Notes: generated by a model from the sequence alone, not told the origin. 64,000 bases of DNA from Paracoccus sulfuroxidans (GCF_007830335.1 NZ_VLKU01000015.1:27392-91391), one strand, 5' to 3'; shown: positions 53,116 to 61,908, numbered from the stretch's first letter. A program made the numbers and translations.

Positions 53116-53891
53116 GCGGCGCGGTTTTCCCCGGTCGCTTCGCGGGCAAGGTGATCGTCGTGACCGGGGCGGCGCAGGGCATCGGCCGCGCCGTCGCCCT
53201 GCGCGCCGCAGCCGAGGGCGGCAAGGTCCTCTTCGTCGACCGCGCCGATTTCGTGGCCGAGGTCGCCGCCGAGGCCGGGGCCGAAGCCTTCACCGCCGAT
53301 CTGGAGACTTGGGACGGCGCCGAGGCCGCAATGCGCCACGCCGCCCGGCTGTACGGCGGTATCGACATCCTCATCAACAATGTCGGCGGCGCGATCCGCA
53401 TGCGCCCCTTCGCCGAATTCGAACCCGAGCAAATCGACGCCGAGATCCGCCGCTCGCTGATGCCGACGCTTTACAGCTGCCGGGCGGTGCTGCCGCATCT
53501 GTTCGCGCGGGGCGGCGGCGCCATCGTCAACGTGTCTTCCAATGCCACCCGCGGCATCCACCGCGTGCCCTATTCGGCGGCCAAGGGGGGCGTCAACGCG
53601 ATCACCCAATCGCTGGCGATGGAACTGGCGGGCCGGAACATCCGCGTTGTCGCCACCGCCCCCGGCGGGACCGAGGCACCGCCTCGCCGCATCCCCCGCA
53701 ACGCTGAGGGCGACAGTGCTGCCGAAAAGGCCTGGATGGCCGAAGTCGTCGATCAGGTGAAGCAATCCGCCCTCATGCACCGCTACGCGACCATCGAGGA
53801 ACAGGCCGCGCCGATCCTGTTTCTGGCCTCGGATGAGGCGTCCTACATCACCGGCTCGATCCTGCCCGTCGCAGGAGGCGACACGGGCTGA
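53112..53891 (+). CDS. benD: 1,6-dihydroxycyclohexadiene-carboxylate dehydrogenase
   Basis: The 259-residue SDR oxidises and decarboxylates the benzoate cis-diol to catechol with NAD. It has TGAAQGIGRAVAL, NNVGGAIRMRPF, catalytic Ser in IVNVSSNATRG, the Y-x-x-x-K YSAAK and C-terminal SDEASYITGSILPVAGGDTG. Coupled to benC. Confidence 0.95.
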   Translation: MSGAVFPGRFAGKVIVVTGAAQGIGRAVALRAAAEGGKVLFVDRADFVAEVAAEAGAEAFTADLETWDGAEAAMRHAARLYGGIDILINNVGGAIRMRPFAEFEPEQIDAEIRRSLMPTLYSCRAVLPHLFARGGGAIVNVSSNATRGIHRVPYSAAKGGVNAITQSLAMELAGRNIRVVATAPGGTEAPPRRIPRNAEGDSAAEKAWMAEVVDQVKQSALMHRYATIEEQAAPILFLASDEASYITGSILPVAGGDTG

Positions 53892-53926
53892 TCGCAGACA
53901 AACCAACAACAACGGGAGGAGAAAGA

Positions 53927-55258
53927 ATGCGCGATATCGACGTGAGCGAGGCCATAGACCAAGGCCCGTTCGGCAGATTTCAATGGATGGTGGTCGCGCT
54001 TTGCGGCGCGCTGCTGGTGGTCGACGGATATGACGTGTTCGTCGCAGGCACCGTGCTGCCGACGCTGATCGCGGAATGGGGCCTGACCAAGCCACAAGCG
54101 GGCGCGCTGCAGGCATGGGCGCTGTTTGGCATGATGTTCGGCGCGCTGATCTTCGGGTCACTGGCCGACCGGATCGGACGCAAAAAGGGCGTCGCCATCA
54201 GCTTCGCGCTGTTCACCACGGCAACCCTGCTGACCGGGTTTTCAACCTCGCCCGAGCAGTTCAAGATCTTCCGCTTCATCGCGGGCCTCGGCTGCGGCGG
54301 CTTGATGCCCAATGCGGTCGCGTTGATGAACGAATATGCACCCAAGCGCATGCGCGGCACCACGGTCGCGCTGATGTTTTCAGGCTATTCGGTCGGCGGC
54401 ATGGTCGCGGCGGGCCTTGGCATCGGGCTGATCCCCAGCTTTGGCTGGAAGCCGATGTTCTTCATCGCCGCCCTTCCGCTTCTGCTGCTACCCCTGATCC
54501 TGTGGAAACTGCCGGAATCGCTCGGCTTCCTGATCCGTCAGGGCAAGCAGGAGGAGGCGCAGCGCATCTTCGCCCGGATCAACCCCGCCACGCCCCTCGC
54601 CCCCGGAGACCGGCTGGTCTTCAATGAGGTCAAGGGCGCCTCGGCCTCGATTGCGGAACTCTTCCGGCACGGGAGGGCGACGCGCACGTTGATGCTTTGG
54701 CTTTCGTTCTTCTGCTGCCTGCTGCTGGTCTATCTGCTGTCCTCCTGGCTGCCAAAAGTGCTGCAAGAGGCCGGATATGCCGAGCGCGCCAGCCTTCTGT
54801 CGCTGTTCTCGCTGAATTTCGGCGGCATGGCCGGGGCGATTGCGGGCGGCTGGCTGGGCGACCGTTTCGGCCTGCCCAAAGTGGTGATCGGCTATTTTAC
54901 CGCCGCCGCCCTGTCGATCGCAATGATCGGCTTCAACCCCGCGCCGGGCCTGCTGTTCCTGCTGGTTTTCGTCGCCGGAGCCACCACCATTGGCACGCAA
55001 ATCCTGCTCTATGCCAGCGTCGCGCAGCTTTACAACCTGTCGGTCCGCTCGACCGGGCTTGGCTGGGCCTCGGGCGTGGGCCGGATCGGGGCCATCGTCG
55101 GCCCGACCCTTGGCGGCGTGCTGCTGGCGCGGGAGCTGCCGCTCAGCCAGAACTTCCTGATCTTCGCGATCCCGGCAGCGGTCTCGGCCATCGCCATGCT
55201 GGTCTTCGCCCTCAGCAATCAGGGCCCGCGCGATACGACGCGACTGGCCGCTGCCTGA
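53927..55258 (+). CDS. benK: benzoate MFS transporter
   Basis: This 443-residue, 12-helix permease of the aromatic acid:H+ symporter family has the DGYDVFVAGTVLPTLIAEWG signature in helix 1 (the family D-G-x-D motif) and the loop motif GSLADRIGRKKG. It imports benzoate with protons. GGGAGGAGAAAG precedes the ATG. It follows benD by 35 bases. Confidence 0.94.
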   Translation: MRDIDVSEAIDQGPFGRFQWMVVALCGALLVVDGYDVFVAGTVLPTLIAEWGLTKPQAGALQAWALFGMMFGALIFGSLADRIGRKKGVAISFALFTTATLLTGFSTSPEQFKIFRFIAGLGCGGLMPNAVALMNEYAPKRMRGTTVALMFSGYSVGGMVAAGLGIGLIPSFGWKPMFFIAALPLLLLPLILWKLPESLGFLIRQGKQEEAQRIFARINPATPLAPGDRLVFNEVKGASASIAELFRHGRATRTLMLWLSFFCCLLLVYLLSSWLPKVLQEAGYAERASLLSLFSLNFGGMAGAIAGGWLGDRFGLPKVVIGYFTAAALSIAMIGFNPAPGLLFLLVFVAGATTIGTQILLYASVAQLYNLSVRSTGLGWASGVGRIGAIVGPTLGGVLLARELPLSQNFLIFAIPAAVSAIAMLVFALSNQGPRDTTRLAAA

Positions 55259-55270
55259 AACCAAACCTTT

Positions 55271-55296
55271 GGCCGCGCGGTTCCCCCCGCGCGGCC
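55271..55296 (+). terminator. stem-loop between benK and pcaD
   Basis: GGCCGCGCGG pairs perfectly with CCGCGCGGCC (10 bp) around TTCCCC. It lies 12 bases after benK. No T-run follows, so it could stabilise or attenuate rather than terminate. Confidence 0.6.
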
Positions 55297-55317
55297 TTCC
55301 ACGCCTGGAGAGATGCC

Positions 55318-56103
55318 ATGCCTTTTCTGACCCTGCCCACCCACCGCCTTCACTACCGCATCGACGGTGCCGAGGGCGACAAGCCATGGCTGACCTTCTG
55401 CAACTCTCTGGGCACCGACCTGCAGATGTGGGACGCCCAGATTGCCGATCTGTCGCAGGAGTTTCGCGTCCTGCGCTATGACCGGCGCGGGCATAGCGGC
55501 TCGGGCACTCCGCCCCCGCCCTACAGCCTCTCCGATCTTGGCAGCGATGTCGTCGCCTTGTGGGACGCGCTGTCGATTGAACGCAGCCATTTCTGCGGCC
55601 TCTCTATCGGCGGGCTGACCGGGCAATGGCTGGGCATTCACGCGCCGTCGCGACTGGACCGCCTGATCCTCTGCGCCACGGCGGCCCGGATCGGAACGGT
55701 CGAGAGCTGGACCACACGCAGGACCGAGGTCGAGGCGCAGGGCCTTCAGCCGCTGGTCCCCGCCACGGCCGAGCGCTGGTTCACCCCAACATTCCGGCAA
55801 ACCCATCCCGAGGCGGTCGACGCAATCCTGAAGGCTTTCGTTACAACCTCGGTCGAGGGCTACGCCGGTTGCTGCGCCGCGCTGGCTGGCGCCGACCTGC
55901 GCCCGTCGCTTAGCAGGATCAGCGCGCCGGTTCTGGCCATTTCCGGCGACGACGATCCGGTCTGCCCGCCCGCCGATCTGGAGGCCATCGCCAAGGGCGT
56001 ACAGAACGGCCGCCACGTCTCTCTTCCCGGTCGGCATATCGTCAACCTCGAGGCGGCCCCGCAATTCAACGCCACGCTCAGCAAGTTCCTGATCCAAGGC
56101 TGA
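55318..56103 (+). CDS. pcaD: 3-oxoadipate enol-lactonase
   Basis: This 261-residue alpha/beta-hydrolase opens the enol-lactone made by CatC to 3-oxoadipate. It has the oxyanion region CNSLGTDLQMWD, the nucleophile in CGLSIGG (GxSxG-type), the acid near GDDDPVCPP and His in PGRHIVNLEA. CTGGAGAG precedes the ATG. A longer frame reaching back to 54697 overlaps benK and is not real. It supplies the step missing in pcaIJF. Confidence 0.94.
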   Translation: MPFLTLPTHRLHYRIDGAEGDKPWLTFCNSLGTDLQMWDAQIADLSQEFRVLRYDRRGHSGSGTPPPPYSLSDLGSDVVALWDALSIERSHFCGLSIGGLTGQWLGIHAPSRLDRLILCATAARIGTVESWTTRRTEVEAQGLQPLVPATAERWFTPTFRQTHPEAVDAILKAFVTTSVEGYAGCCAALAGADLRPSLSRISAPVLAISGDDDPVCPPADLEAIAKGVQNGRHVSLPGRHIVNLEAAPQFNATLSKFLIQG

Positions 56104-56203
56104 TTTCCGCCTTCACGCCGGACAGGCCCGGTCGGCGCAGGAATATCCTCTACCGAGGGCCCGCCACCTATGATCTTATGCCGGCAGAGCGTGAGGAGAG
56201 AGC

Positions 56204-56926
56204 GTGATGATCAAGCAGTTTTGTGCAGCCTTGGCGATTGCCACCACAGCCGGTTTCGGCATGGCCAGCGCCCAGTCCTATTATGAGGCCCCTTGGTCAA
56301 GCTTCGACTTCCTCACGGATCAGCGCTGGACCGAGATCAACAACCGCCTCACGAACCAGCGAATTGATATGATGAACGACGACATCGAGCGTGAGATCGA
56401 GGAACGTCGCGAGGCCGAGGCGAAAGAGGCGCTTGATCTGGGCGAGACCGCAACGACGGATCTGACGCCCTTGCGCCCTTATCTGGCCGAGATCGATATG
56501 ACCGAGGAACGGGCCGCCAAGGTGCTGGCGATGTACAGCGAGGTCGCGGCAAAGCTTGATGTGCCGGCAAATGACAGCGCCAGCGGCATCGCGGCCTTTC
56601 TGGCGGGTACATATGCGGCCTATACCAACAAGCCTTTCCCCGACGAATTCTTCCAGCCGCTTTACCAGCAATTCGCCGATACACTTGTCGAGGACGACGC
56701 ATTCCGAGAAATGCCCCTGCCTCAGCGGACCGAGTATTATCAGCGGCTCGTGGTCGCCGGGATGATCCATCAGCTGAACCAGCTGGACCTTCAGGCCAAT
56801 CCGCAACCCGAGCAGATTGCCGAGATGCGCGAAGCGGCAGGCAAGGCGTTCAGCGAAATCGCCGGAATATCCCCCGACCGCGTGCGCTTCACCGAGGACG
56901 GCTTGACTGTCGCGGAGGCTGAGTAG
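56204..56926 (+). CDS. exported protein of unknown function
   Basis: I do not recognise this 240-residue protein. It begins MMIKQFCAALAIATTAGFGM with a signal peptide ending ASAQS. Residues 50-75 form a charged helix (DDIEREIEERREAEAKEALD), and the rest is mostly acidic helices. The region around 110-150 (ASGIAAFLAGTYAAYTNKPF) and the later QRTEYYQRLVVAGMIHQLNQ look conserved. It stands alone between the benzoate cluster and the IS/toxin region. Its base use resembles the core genes, so I count it as part of the backbone. Confidence 0.75.
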   Translation: MMIKQFCAALAIATTAGFGMASAQSYYEAPWSSFDFLTDQRWTEINNRLTNQRIDMMNDDIEREIEERREAEAKEALDLGETATTDLTPLRPYLAEIDMTEERAAKVLAMYSEVAAKLDVPANDSASGIAAFLAGTYAAYTNKPFPDEFFQPLYQQFADTLVEDDAFREMPLPQRTEYYQRLVVAGMIHQLNQLDLQANPQPEQIAEMREAAGKAFSEIAGISPDRVRFTEDGLTVAEAE

Positions 56927-56943
56927 GTCTCAGGCGATCAGCC

Positions 56944-57260
56944 CCACCTGAGTGATCCAGTATAAAAGTTAGTACATGATGGGCCTTTGATCGATCGGAA
57001 CAATGGTTTCCCGGGCGGTTGGGCGATAGCCCAATGCGCTGTGGGGGCGTATCGTGTTGTAGTGCTTCCTCCATTGCTCGATCAGGATCTGCGCCGCGCC
57101 GAGGCTGTAGAAGACTTCCCCGCTCAGCACCTCGTCGTGGAGCCGGGCATCAAAGCTCTCGCAATATCCATTCTCCCAAGGCGACCCCGGCTCAAGATAA
57201 GCCATTTTTGTGCCGACCGTGCTGATCCAGTCCCGGACGGCCAGAGCAATGAACCGTAAG
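56944..57260 (-). pseudogene. IS3-family transposase OrfB C-terminal remnant, copy 1
   Basis: The minus-strand reading gives the end of a DDE integrase core: AVRDWISTVGTKMAYLEPGS, PWENGYCESFDARLHDEVLS (catalytic Glu in ENGYCES) and YNTIRPHSALGYRP, then stop at about 56969. The N-terminal two thirds are missing. The 240 bases 56944-57190 are homologous, in the same orientation, to 61618-61855, so these two remnants bracket the toxin module. It begins about 18 bases after the preceding gene. Confidence 0.88.
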
Positions 57261-57269
57261 CGTTGCATC

Positions 57270-57540
57270 TGACCCCTACTGGGCGAGCTTCCGCGGTGCA
57301 GTAAGCTCGCGGATCTTGCGATCAAGATTGTCGGCCTTCTTGACCAATTGCTCGCGATCGATGCTGGGCGTTCCCGTCCCCCCCTTAGCATCTGTCCGAT
57401 GCCCGTAAGCGAGAAGCCAGCCGCCTATCCAAGCGAGATCAGCGACAGGCGCGTCAGCATCGCATCCTCGAAGATCCTGCGTAGTCGCCGGCGACCGGAG
57501 GAGGAGATCAGCCCGACCTCCTCGTAATATACCTTATGGC
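57270..57540 (-). pseudogene. MerR-family regulator remnant
   Basis: Stitching frames on the minus strand gives a MerR-like fragment: YYEEVGLISSSGRRRLRR, then LTRLSLISLG, a stop codon, then AAGFSLTGIGQML and the dimerisation-helix part DREQLVKKADNLDRKIRELT. The frame is broken by the stop and at least one shift, so it is dead. The first part of the DNA-binding domain is absent, cut by the IS21 remnant next to it. Confidence 0.55.
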
Positions 57541-57690
57541 CAACACAGAGTATCTGTTGATGCCCAACCTCCTCGCGCAGGCCGTCGACACCGATGCGGC
57601 CACACTGGGGAAGCCGTGGAAGGGGCCGGCAAGAGGCAGGAGATGTGCGCGGTCCGCCTCGAACACCTCACAGATCGTGCGAAAATAGCA
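57541..57690 (-). pseudogene. IS21-family IstA remnant
   Basis: Minus-strand reading gives FEADRAHLLPLAGPFHGF followed by VSTACARRLGINRYSV, matching the IstA region that usually reads like F-x-G-F-x(4)-VS-x-x-C ... NRYSV. Only about 50 codons survive. Together with the MerR remnant this shows the DNA left of the DUF4123 gene is a junction of old insertions. Confidence 0.5.
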
Positions 57691-57780
57691 GATCTTTCTG
57701 CCTCTTCCAAATAAGGTTTAAGTTGCGCGCGAGCATGCGCGTGCTATCGTCCAGCCGTTCAGATTGCTTGGTCCCCTTTT

Positions 57781-58863
57781 ATGCTTGAAGATGCACCTAC
57801 ACGCTGGCAGGTCGCACCACACGCCGGTGGACCTCGGGCATTTCTTCATATCGCATCGCTGAACAAGATTACCCCGCTGGGGGCGCAGTTCGGGGTAGAC
57901 GACCGGCGTTCTGCTCCTGTCGCTCTGGCCGATCCCCTGTTTGGGGCGATTGAGCCCAATCCAACAGAAATCGTGTGCGCCGATGCATTGGGACAAAAGC
58001 TGCCTGATCCGGCGTGCTACGCCGTTCTGGACGCTACGAAAGTGCTGCATCTGCCGGAACGGCTGGAGGCCTCGGGGTTGGAGCATCGCTGTCTTTACCG
58101 GGGCGAAGCCTTCGAGAAATGGCACCATGTCGCCCCATGGATCGTCCGGCTTCTGCCTGACCACGGCTTCACCCGCAGCCTTTTCACGCAAGCGAACCAG
58201 CCCGGTGATCTATGGGACCTGCGACCGGGCATTTACCTGCGTTCGCGGGCGTCCATCGACACCTTGGCTGACCATTTCCGCCGTTTCACGAAATCAGGCG
58301 ATGACGAGGGTCGGGTATTTTATTTTCGCTTCAACGATTCCGACGTGATGGAGACATATCTCTCCGGCATTCGTGACTGGCCGGAACGGCTGCAGAACTG
58401 GTTCCTTCCAAACAACGGCTACCCCATCCTTCGGATCGTGACGATACTGAGCGATGGCTCTGCACGGATTTTCAGGCCTACAAATGACGTCCTCGTCGCT
58501 CCGGATACGCGGCTTGCCTTCCGCCTGACGGAACGTGATCGCCGACCGTTTCGCGACAAGGTGCTGCTGCAGAATATTCGCGAGATGGCACGGGACCTGA
58601 AAATGCTGTTGCCGCAGGAACTGCAAGACCGCGAACAACATGACCTTGAGTGGTCAGTCCAGCAAACACTGGATCGGATGGAACGGTTCGGCGTCTCGGA
58701 CGGGCGATATCTTTTCCATTTCGCGGCATGGGACGCGTTATGGGGGCACGGGTTCGAGCAGCGCGCGCCGGATTCGCGGCTCTACGACATTCTCAATTCG
58801 CGGATGTCGGAACAGCAAAAGTTCTCGGAGTTCGAGGCTGTATTGAAGGTACTGGTGGGATAG
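57781..58863 (+). CDS. DUF4123 protein (type VI secretion adaptor)
   Basis: This 360-residue protein matches the DUF4123 (Tap/TEC) pattern: CYAVLDATKVLHLPERLEAS, CLYRGEAFEKWHHVAPWIVR, and SRASIDTLADHFRRFTKSGD then RVFYFRFNDSDVMETYL. Such chaperones load a specific cargo effector onto VgrG of a type VI secretion system. No VgrG, Hcp or PAAR gene is in the window. It is 1 base from the downstream effector gene. ATG at 57781 is preceded by a weak ribosome site. Base use differs from the core genes (more mixed third positions). Confidence 0.85.
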   Translation: MLEDAPTRWQVAPHAGGPRAFLHIASLNKITPLGAQFGVDDRRSAPVALADPLFGAIEPNPTEIVCADALGQKLPDPACYAVLDATKVLHLPERLEASGLEHRCLYRGEAFEKWHHVAPWIVRLLPDHGFTRSLFTQANQPGDLWDLRPGIYLRSRASIDTLADHFRRFTKSGDDEGRVFYFRFNDSDVMETYLSGIRDWPERLQNWFLPNNGYPILRIVTILSDGSARIFRPTNDVLVAPDTRLAFRLTERDRRPFRDKVLLQNIREMARDLKMLLPQELQDREQHDLEWSVQQTLDRMERFGVSDGRYLFHFAAWDALWGHGFEQRAPDSRLYDILNSRMSEQQKFSEFEAVLKVLVG

Positions 58864-58864
58864 T

Positions 58865-60895
58865 ATGGCAGACGGTGGCTTGGTTGGCGGAATTTCGGAA
58901 CGGTTGCAGCATGTTGCGGCCACGCGGTACGCGGGAAGCATCAAGCAGGATGCCCAAAGCTGCTCGGGCAGTGTGATCCTGTCAGCCCGCTATGGCGACA
59001 ACTGGTCGACGCCGATGGCTGGGGCGAAATTTCGTCTGCTTCACAAAGGCAAGGTGATTGAGGAAAACCGGCTGAAATCGCTTGCCGATATCGGCAAGCG
59101 ACCGGGCGACCCCCTCACGGCCGCAGAGTATGCCCAGCTTGGAACCTTTGAGCATAAGAACGCCCCTTCGGGTGATCTGGCTTTCGAACTGACGCTTGAG
59201 GAAGAGGAGTCTGCCGTCATTGCGAAGGAAGAGGCCCTTCGTACGCTCATCCAGACCAAGCTGGCGGAATTCCGGGCTGGCGGGACCCTGCCCCAGAACT
59301 GGGCAGAGTGGAACAACGCCACAAGCACCGGCAAAGCAGAACTGCTGCTTTCGAACTCCTTCGACGGCTTCGTCGAGGGAATGGACAACTGGTTCGACGA
59401 AGAAGGCGACTTCTGGTCGATGATAGGCGAAACATTCTCAAAGGCTTGGGATTCGATCGTCGAAGGGCTGGGAGAGCTTGCGACCGCGCTTCATCCCGAC
59501 AATATCGGCAGGACCGCCGAGATCGTGTGGGAGGCCGCGCGGGCGACCGCGCAGAAGACCGGCGAATTCGTCCGAAGCCTGCCCGGGAAGGCCCAGAAGC
59601 TTTATGCGGGCACGATGGCGATCCTGAACAATATCGCGGCAATCACGAAATTCATTGGTGATTTCATGTCCGGGAACTGGGATGAAATCGAGCATTTCTG
59701 CCGCACCACTTTGCTGGATCTGATCGATGATCCGGTGGCGCGGCAGGCCTGGACCGACGCCATCATGAACAATGCCGAAAACTGGCAGATGGTGCTTGAG
59801 GTGGTGGGCTTTACCAATGTTCCCAAACATCTTCTGGCCTTCGTCTCGGGTCTTGTTGCGGCGATCCCTCCTCATGTCTGGGCGCGTTGGGGGGCCGTCT
59901 CTGTCGCGGTGATCGCGATCGAGCTTTCCATCAGCGCGATCATCACCCTGATCTGCGGCCTTGCCGAAGGTGCGACAGTGGGCGGCGCAACGGCCATCGT
60001 GGGCCCTTTGCTGGCGGCGCGAGCGGCAAAATGGGCAAAAATGGGCGGAACCATCCTCGAACATTTCCGCAGGATTATCGGCTGGATCGACAATATCATG
60101 GAAAAGGTGATCGAGCTGGCGCGCCTGGCCGTCAAAGCCCGACGACGCGGAACCATTCAGAACAGCCGCGTGACCGTGCCACCGCGCGGGCGTGGACATC
60201 AGCGAAGAGATCAGCGGGACGATGAACGGCGTTGCCGCAATTGCGGGGCAGAGCTTGGGAAACGGGGGCATCCCGCGATCAGCCCCAACTTCCCCAATGG
60301 CAACACCAGCAAGGATGGCAGCTATCGCAGCAGAATCATGACGCACACGCTGCGGACGACCTCAAGTATCGGCAGCACATTGCTGGTTGGCGACACTCAG
60401 GCCCATCACCTAGTATCGGCGGAAGGGATGAAGACCACCACCAAGGCCAGGAATTTCGAGCGCTTGGGCTATCAGATCAACGTGGTCGAAAACCTGTCTT
60501 TGATCCCCAGCAAGGGCTCGCTCGCCTGCCATCTCAAATGTCAGCTGCATCGCAGTGATCATCGCTTCGGCGGGTACAATTATCACATTCAGGTTGCCGC
60601 GAACCTTGCGCTGATCCTGGCGAACCTGAGCAAATACTGCAAGCAAGGCAACCCGAACAGAATCCAGCCCGATGTCGACAGGGTCAGCGCAAGGCTTGCC
60701 GCACAGATCAATATCTTTACCCTGCCATTGACCAGCGTTGCCCGCGACTTCGCCGCACTCAGCCAGGTCGGCTGTGCCAATGTCGATTCCGTTAAACATG
60801 CGGCCGGCGTGACCTGCAGCCATAACCGCAATCATGCGCCTGGTATCAACTCGGGCACGCTCTCGATTCCCTATATGATAAGGCCAGCACATTGA
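58865..60895 (+). CDS. polymorphic toxin/T6SS cargo with C-terminal AHH nuclease
   Basis: The 676-residue effector begins MADGGLVGGISERLQHVAAT. A beta-rich N-terminal part (30-75: SGSVILSARYGDNWSTPMAG) follows, then a long helical region (110-335). A hydrophobic stretch lies around 340-392. A basic linker (about 430-470) leads to an AHH-family nuclease domain: Ala513-His514-His515 (QAHHLVSAEG), then NVVENLSLIPSKGSLACHLK, QLHRSDHRFG and YHIQVAANL. The AHH pair and the H-x-x-x-H are the expected metal/catalytic groups for nucleic-acid cleavage. The linker 60190-60276 may be frame-shifted and compensated. The stop overlaps the immunity gene's TTG. Confidence 0.83.
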   Translation: MADGGLVGGISERLQHVAATRYAGSIKQDAQSCSGSVILSARYGDNWSTPMAGAKFRLLHKGKVIEENRLKSLADIGKRPGDPLTAAEYAQLGTFEHKNAPSGDLAFELTLEEEESAVIAKEEALRTLIQTKLAEFRAGGTLPQNWAEWNNATSTGKAELLLSNSFDGFVEGMDNWFDEEGDFWSMIGETFSKAWDSIVEGLGELATALHPDNIGRTAEIVWEAARATAQKTGEFVRSLPGKAQKLYAGTMAILNNIAAITKFIGDFMSGNWDEIEHFCRTTLLDLIDDPVARQAWTDAIMNNAENWQMVLEVVGFTNVPKHLLAFVSGLVAAIPPHVWARWGAVSVAVIAIELSISAIITLICGLAEGATVGGATAIVGPLLAARAAKWAKMGGTILEHFRRIIGWIDNIMEKVIELARLAVKARRRGTIQNSRVTVPPRGRGHQRRDQRDDERRCRNCGAELGKRGHPAISPNFPNGNTSKDGSYRSRIMTHTLRTTSSIGSTLLVGDTQAHHLVSAEGMKTTTKARNFERLGYQINVVENLSLIPSKGSLACHLKCQLHRSDHRFGGYNYHIQVAANLALILANLSKYCKQGNPNRIQPDVDRVSARLAAQINIFTLPLTSVARDFAALSQVGCANVDSVKHAAGVTCSHNRNHAPGINSGTLSIPYMIRPAH

Positions 60896-61533
60896 CCCCA
60901 TTGACCGAGCAATATTTCATCCTGCTGCGAGACTACGCCACAGTCGACGACCGGCCGTTATATGCCGGGGCCGAGGCCGCGAATGACGATACCTCCGACC
61001 GGCTGTTCGATCCGGATCCGATCCGGTTGGGCATTCCGATGCGCTTCCGCATGGACATGTTCGATATGCGTGTCGCCGATAATCTTCCGGGCGAAATCGG
61101 CCACTTCATCATCACCGGCCCGGTCGTCCTTGTGTCCGAGGCGGTGCGCAATGTCATGGTGGAATATCAGAACGCGTCGTTCGAGCTTTATCCTGCCATT
61201 CTGGAGACCATCGACCGCACCTATGTCGAGCCCCTGTATTTCCTGCATATGATGCGACATCTGGACGTCTGGGACCGTGAAAAGTCCACCTATCTCATTC
61301 CATTTGATCCCGACGTCGATTTGGGTGCTTCACTGACACAGATTGTGTTGAATGATGCTGAATTGGGCCTGACCCCTGAAGCGCAGAGAATGATCATCAG
61401 CCTCGACAGGTTGGACCAACTGCCCGTTCTTCTGCATGAAAAACTGGTCGCCGAGCTTCTGGAGAAGAAACTGACATCAGGCGCGCGTCTATTTCGTTTG
61501 AGCGAATATATCCAGGGGCAGGAAATGTTCTAA
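60892..61533 (+). CDS. putative immunity protein (DUF1629/Imm11-like)
   Basis: The 213-residue protein starts at TTG 60892, which overlaps the effector stop (TTGA); AAGG lies 8 bases upstream. It reads MTPLTEQYFILLRDYATVDD. The central segment ITGPVVLVSEAVRNVMVEYQ resembles the Imm11/DUF1629 immunity family, often paired with AHH toxins. The rest is acidic and helical. Position and coupling predict that it neutralises the nuclease in the producing cell. A second TTG at 60901 is possible. Confidence 0.75.
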   Translation: MTPLTEQYFILLRDYATVDDRPLYAGAEAANDDTSDRLFDPDPIRLGIPMRFRMDMFDMRVADNLPGEIGHFIITGPVVLVSEAVRNVMVEYQNASFELYPAILETIDRTYVEPLYFLHMMRHLDVWDREKSTYLIPFDPDVDLGASLTQIVLNDAELGLTPEAQRMIISLDRLDQLPVLLHEKLVAELLEKKLTSGARLFRLSEYIQGQEMF

Positions 61534-61617
61534 TGCTCAAAGTAGGTTCGGAGTGATAAATCCGCCCTCCTGCGGCCAGAAGCACCTCGATAGTGATTGA
61601 GCGTCCGGTGATCCGCG

Positions 61618-61855
61618 CCACCTGAGTTGTCTATATTGAAAGTTAATGCATGACGGGCCTTTGGTCCATCGGGACGCTGGTTTCCGGGGCTGGTGGACGA
61701 TAGCCCAATGCGCTGTGGGGGCGTTTCGTGTTGTAATGCTTCCTCCATTATTCGATCAGGATCTGCGCCGCGCGGAGGTTGTAGAAGACTTCCCCATTCA
61801 GCACCTCGTCGCGGAATCGGGCGTTGAAGCTCTCACAATAGCCATTTTCCGAAGG
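61618..61855 (-). pseudogene. IS3-family transposase OrfB remnant, copy 2
   Basis: This is the same-direction homologue of 56944-57190, from CCACCTGAG to the segment coding ENGYCESF. Minus-strand reading gives ENGYCESFNARFRDEVLN, then GEVFYNLRAAQILIE, a TAA stop, then WRKHYNTKRPHSALGYRP. It is inactivated by the stop and truncated. The pair is about 4.7 kb apart and brackets the DUF4123/AHH/immunity genes. Confidence 0.88.
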
Positions 61856-61908
61856 GGCTTTCTTGCAGAAATCCGAGCGGTGTGGGACATCCCCCTTTCC
61901 CCATCGTG

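Noticed and set aside
54697..55317. Long N-terminal extension of pcaD
   Set aside because: It overlaps benK in another frame. The pcaD family start and ribosome site lie at 55318.
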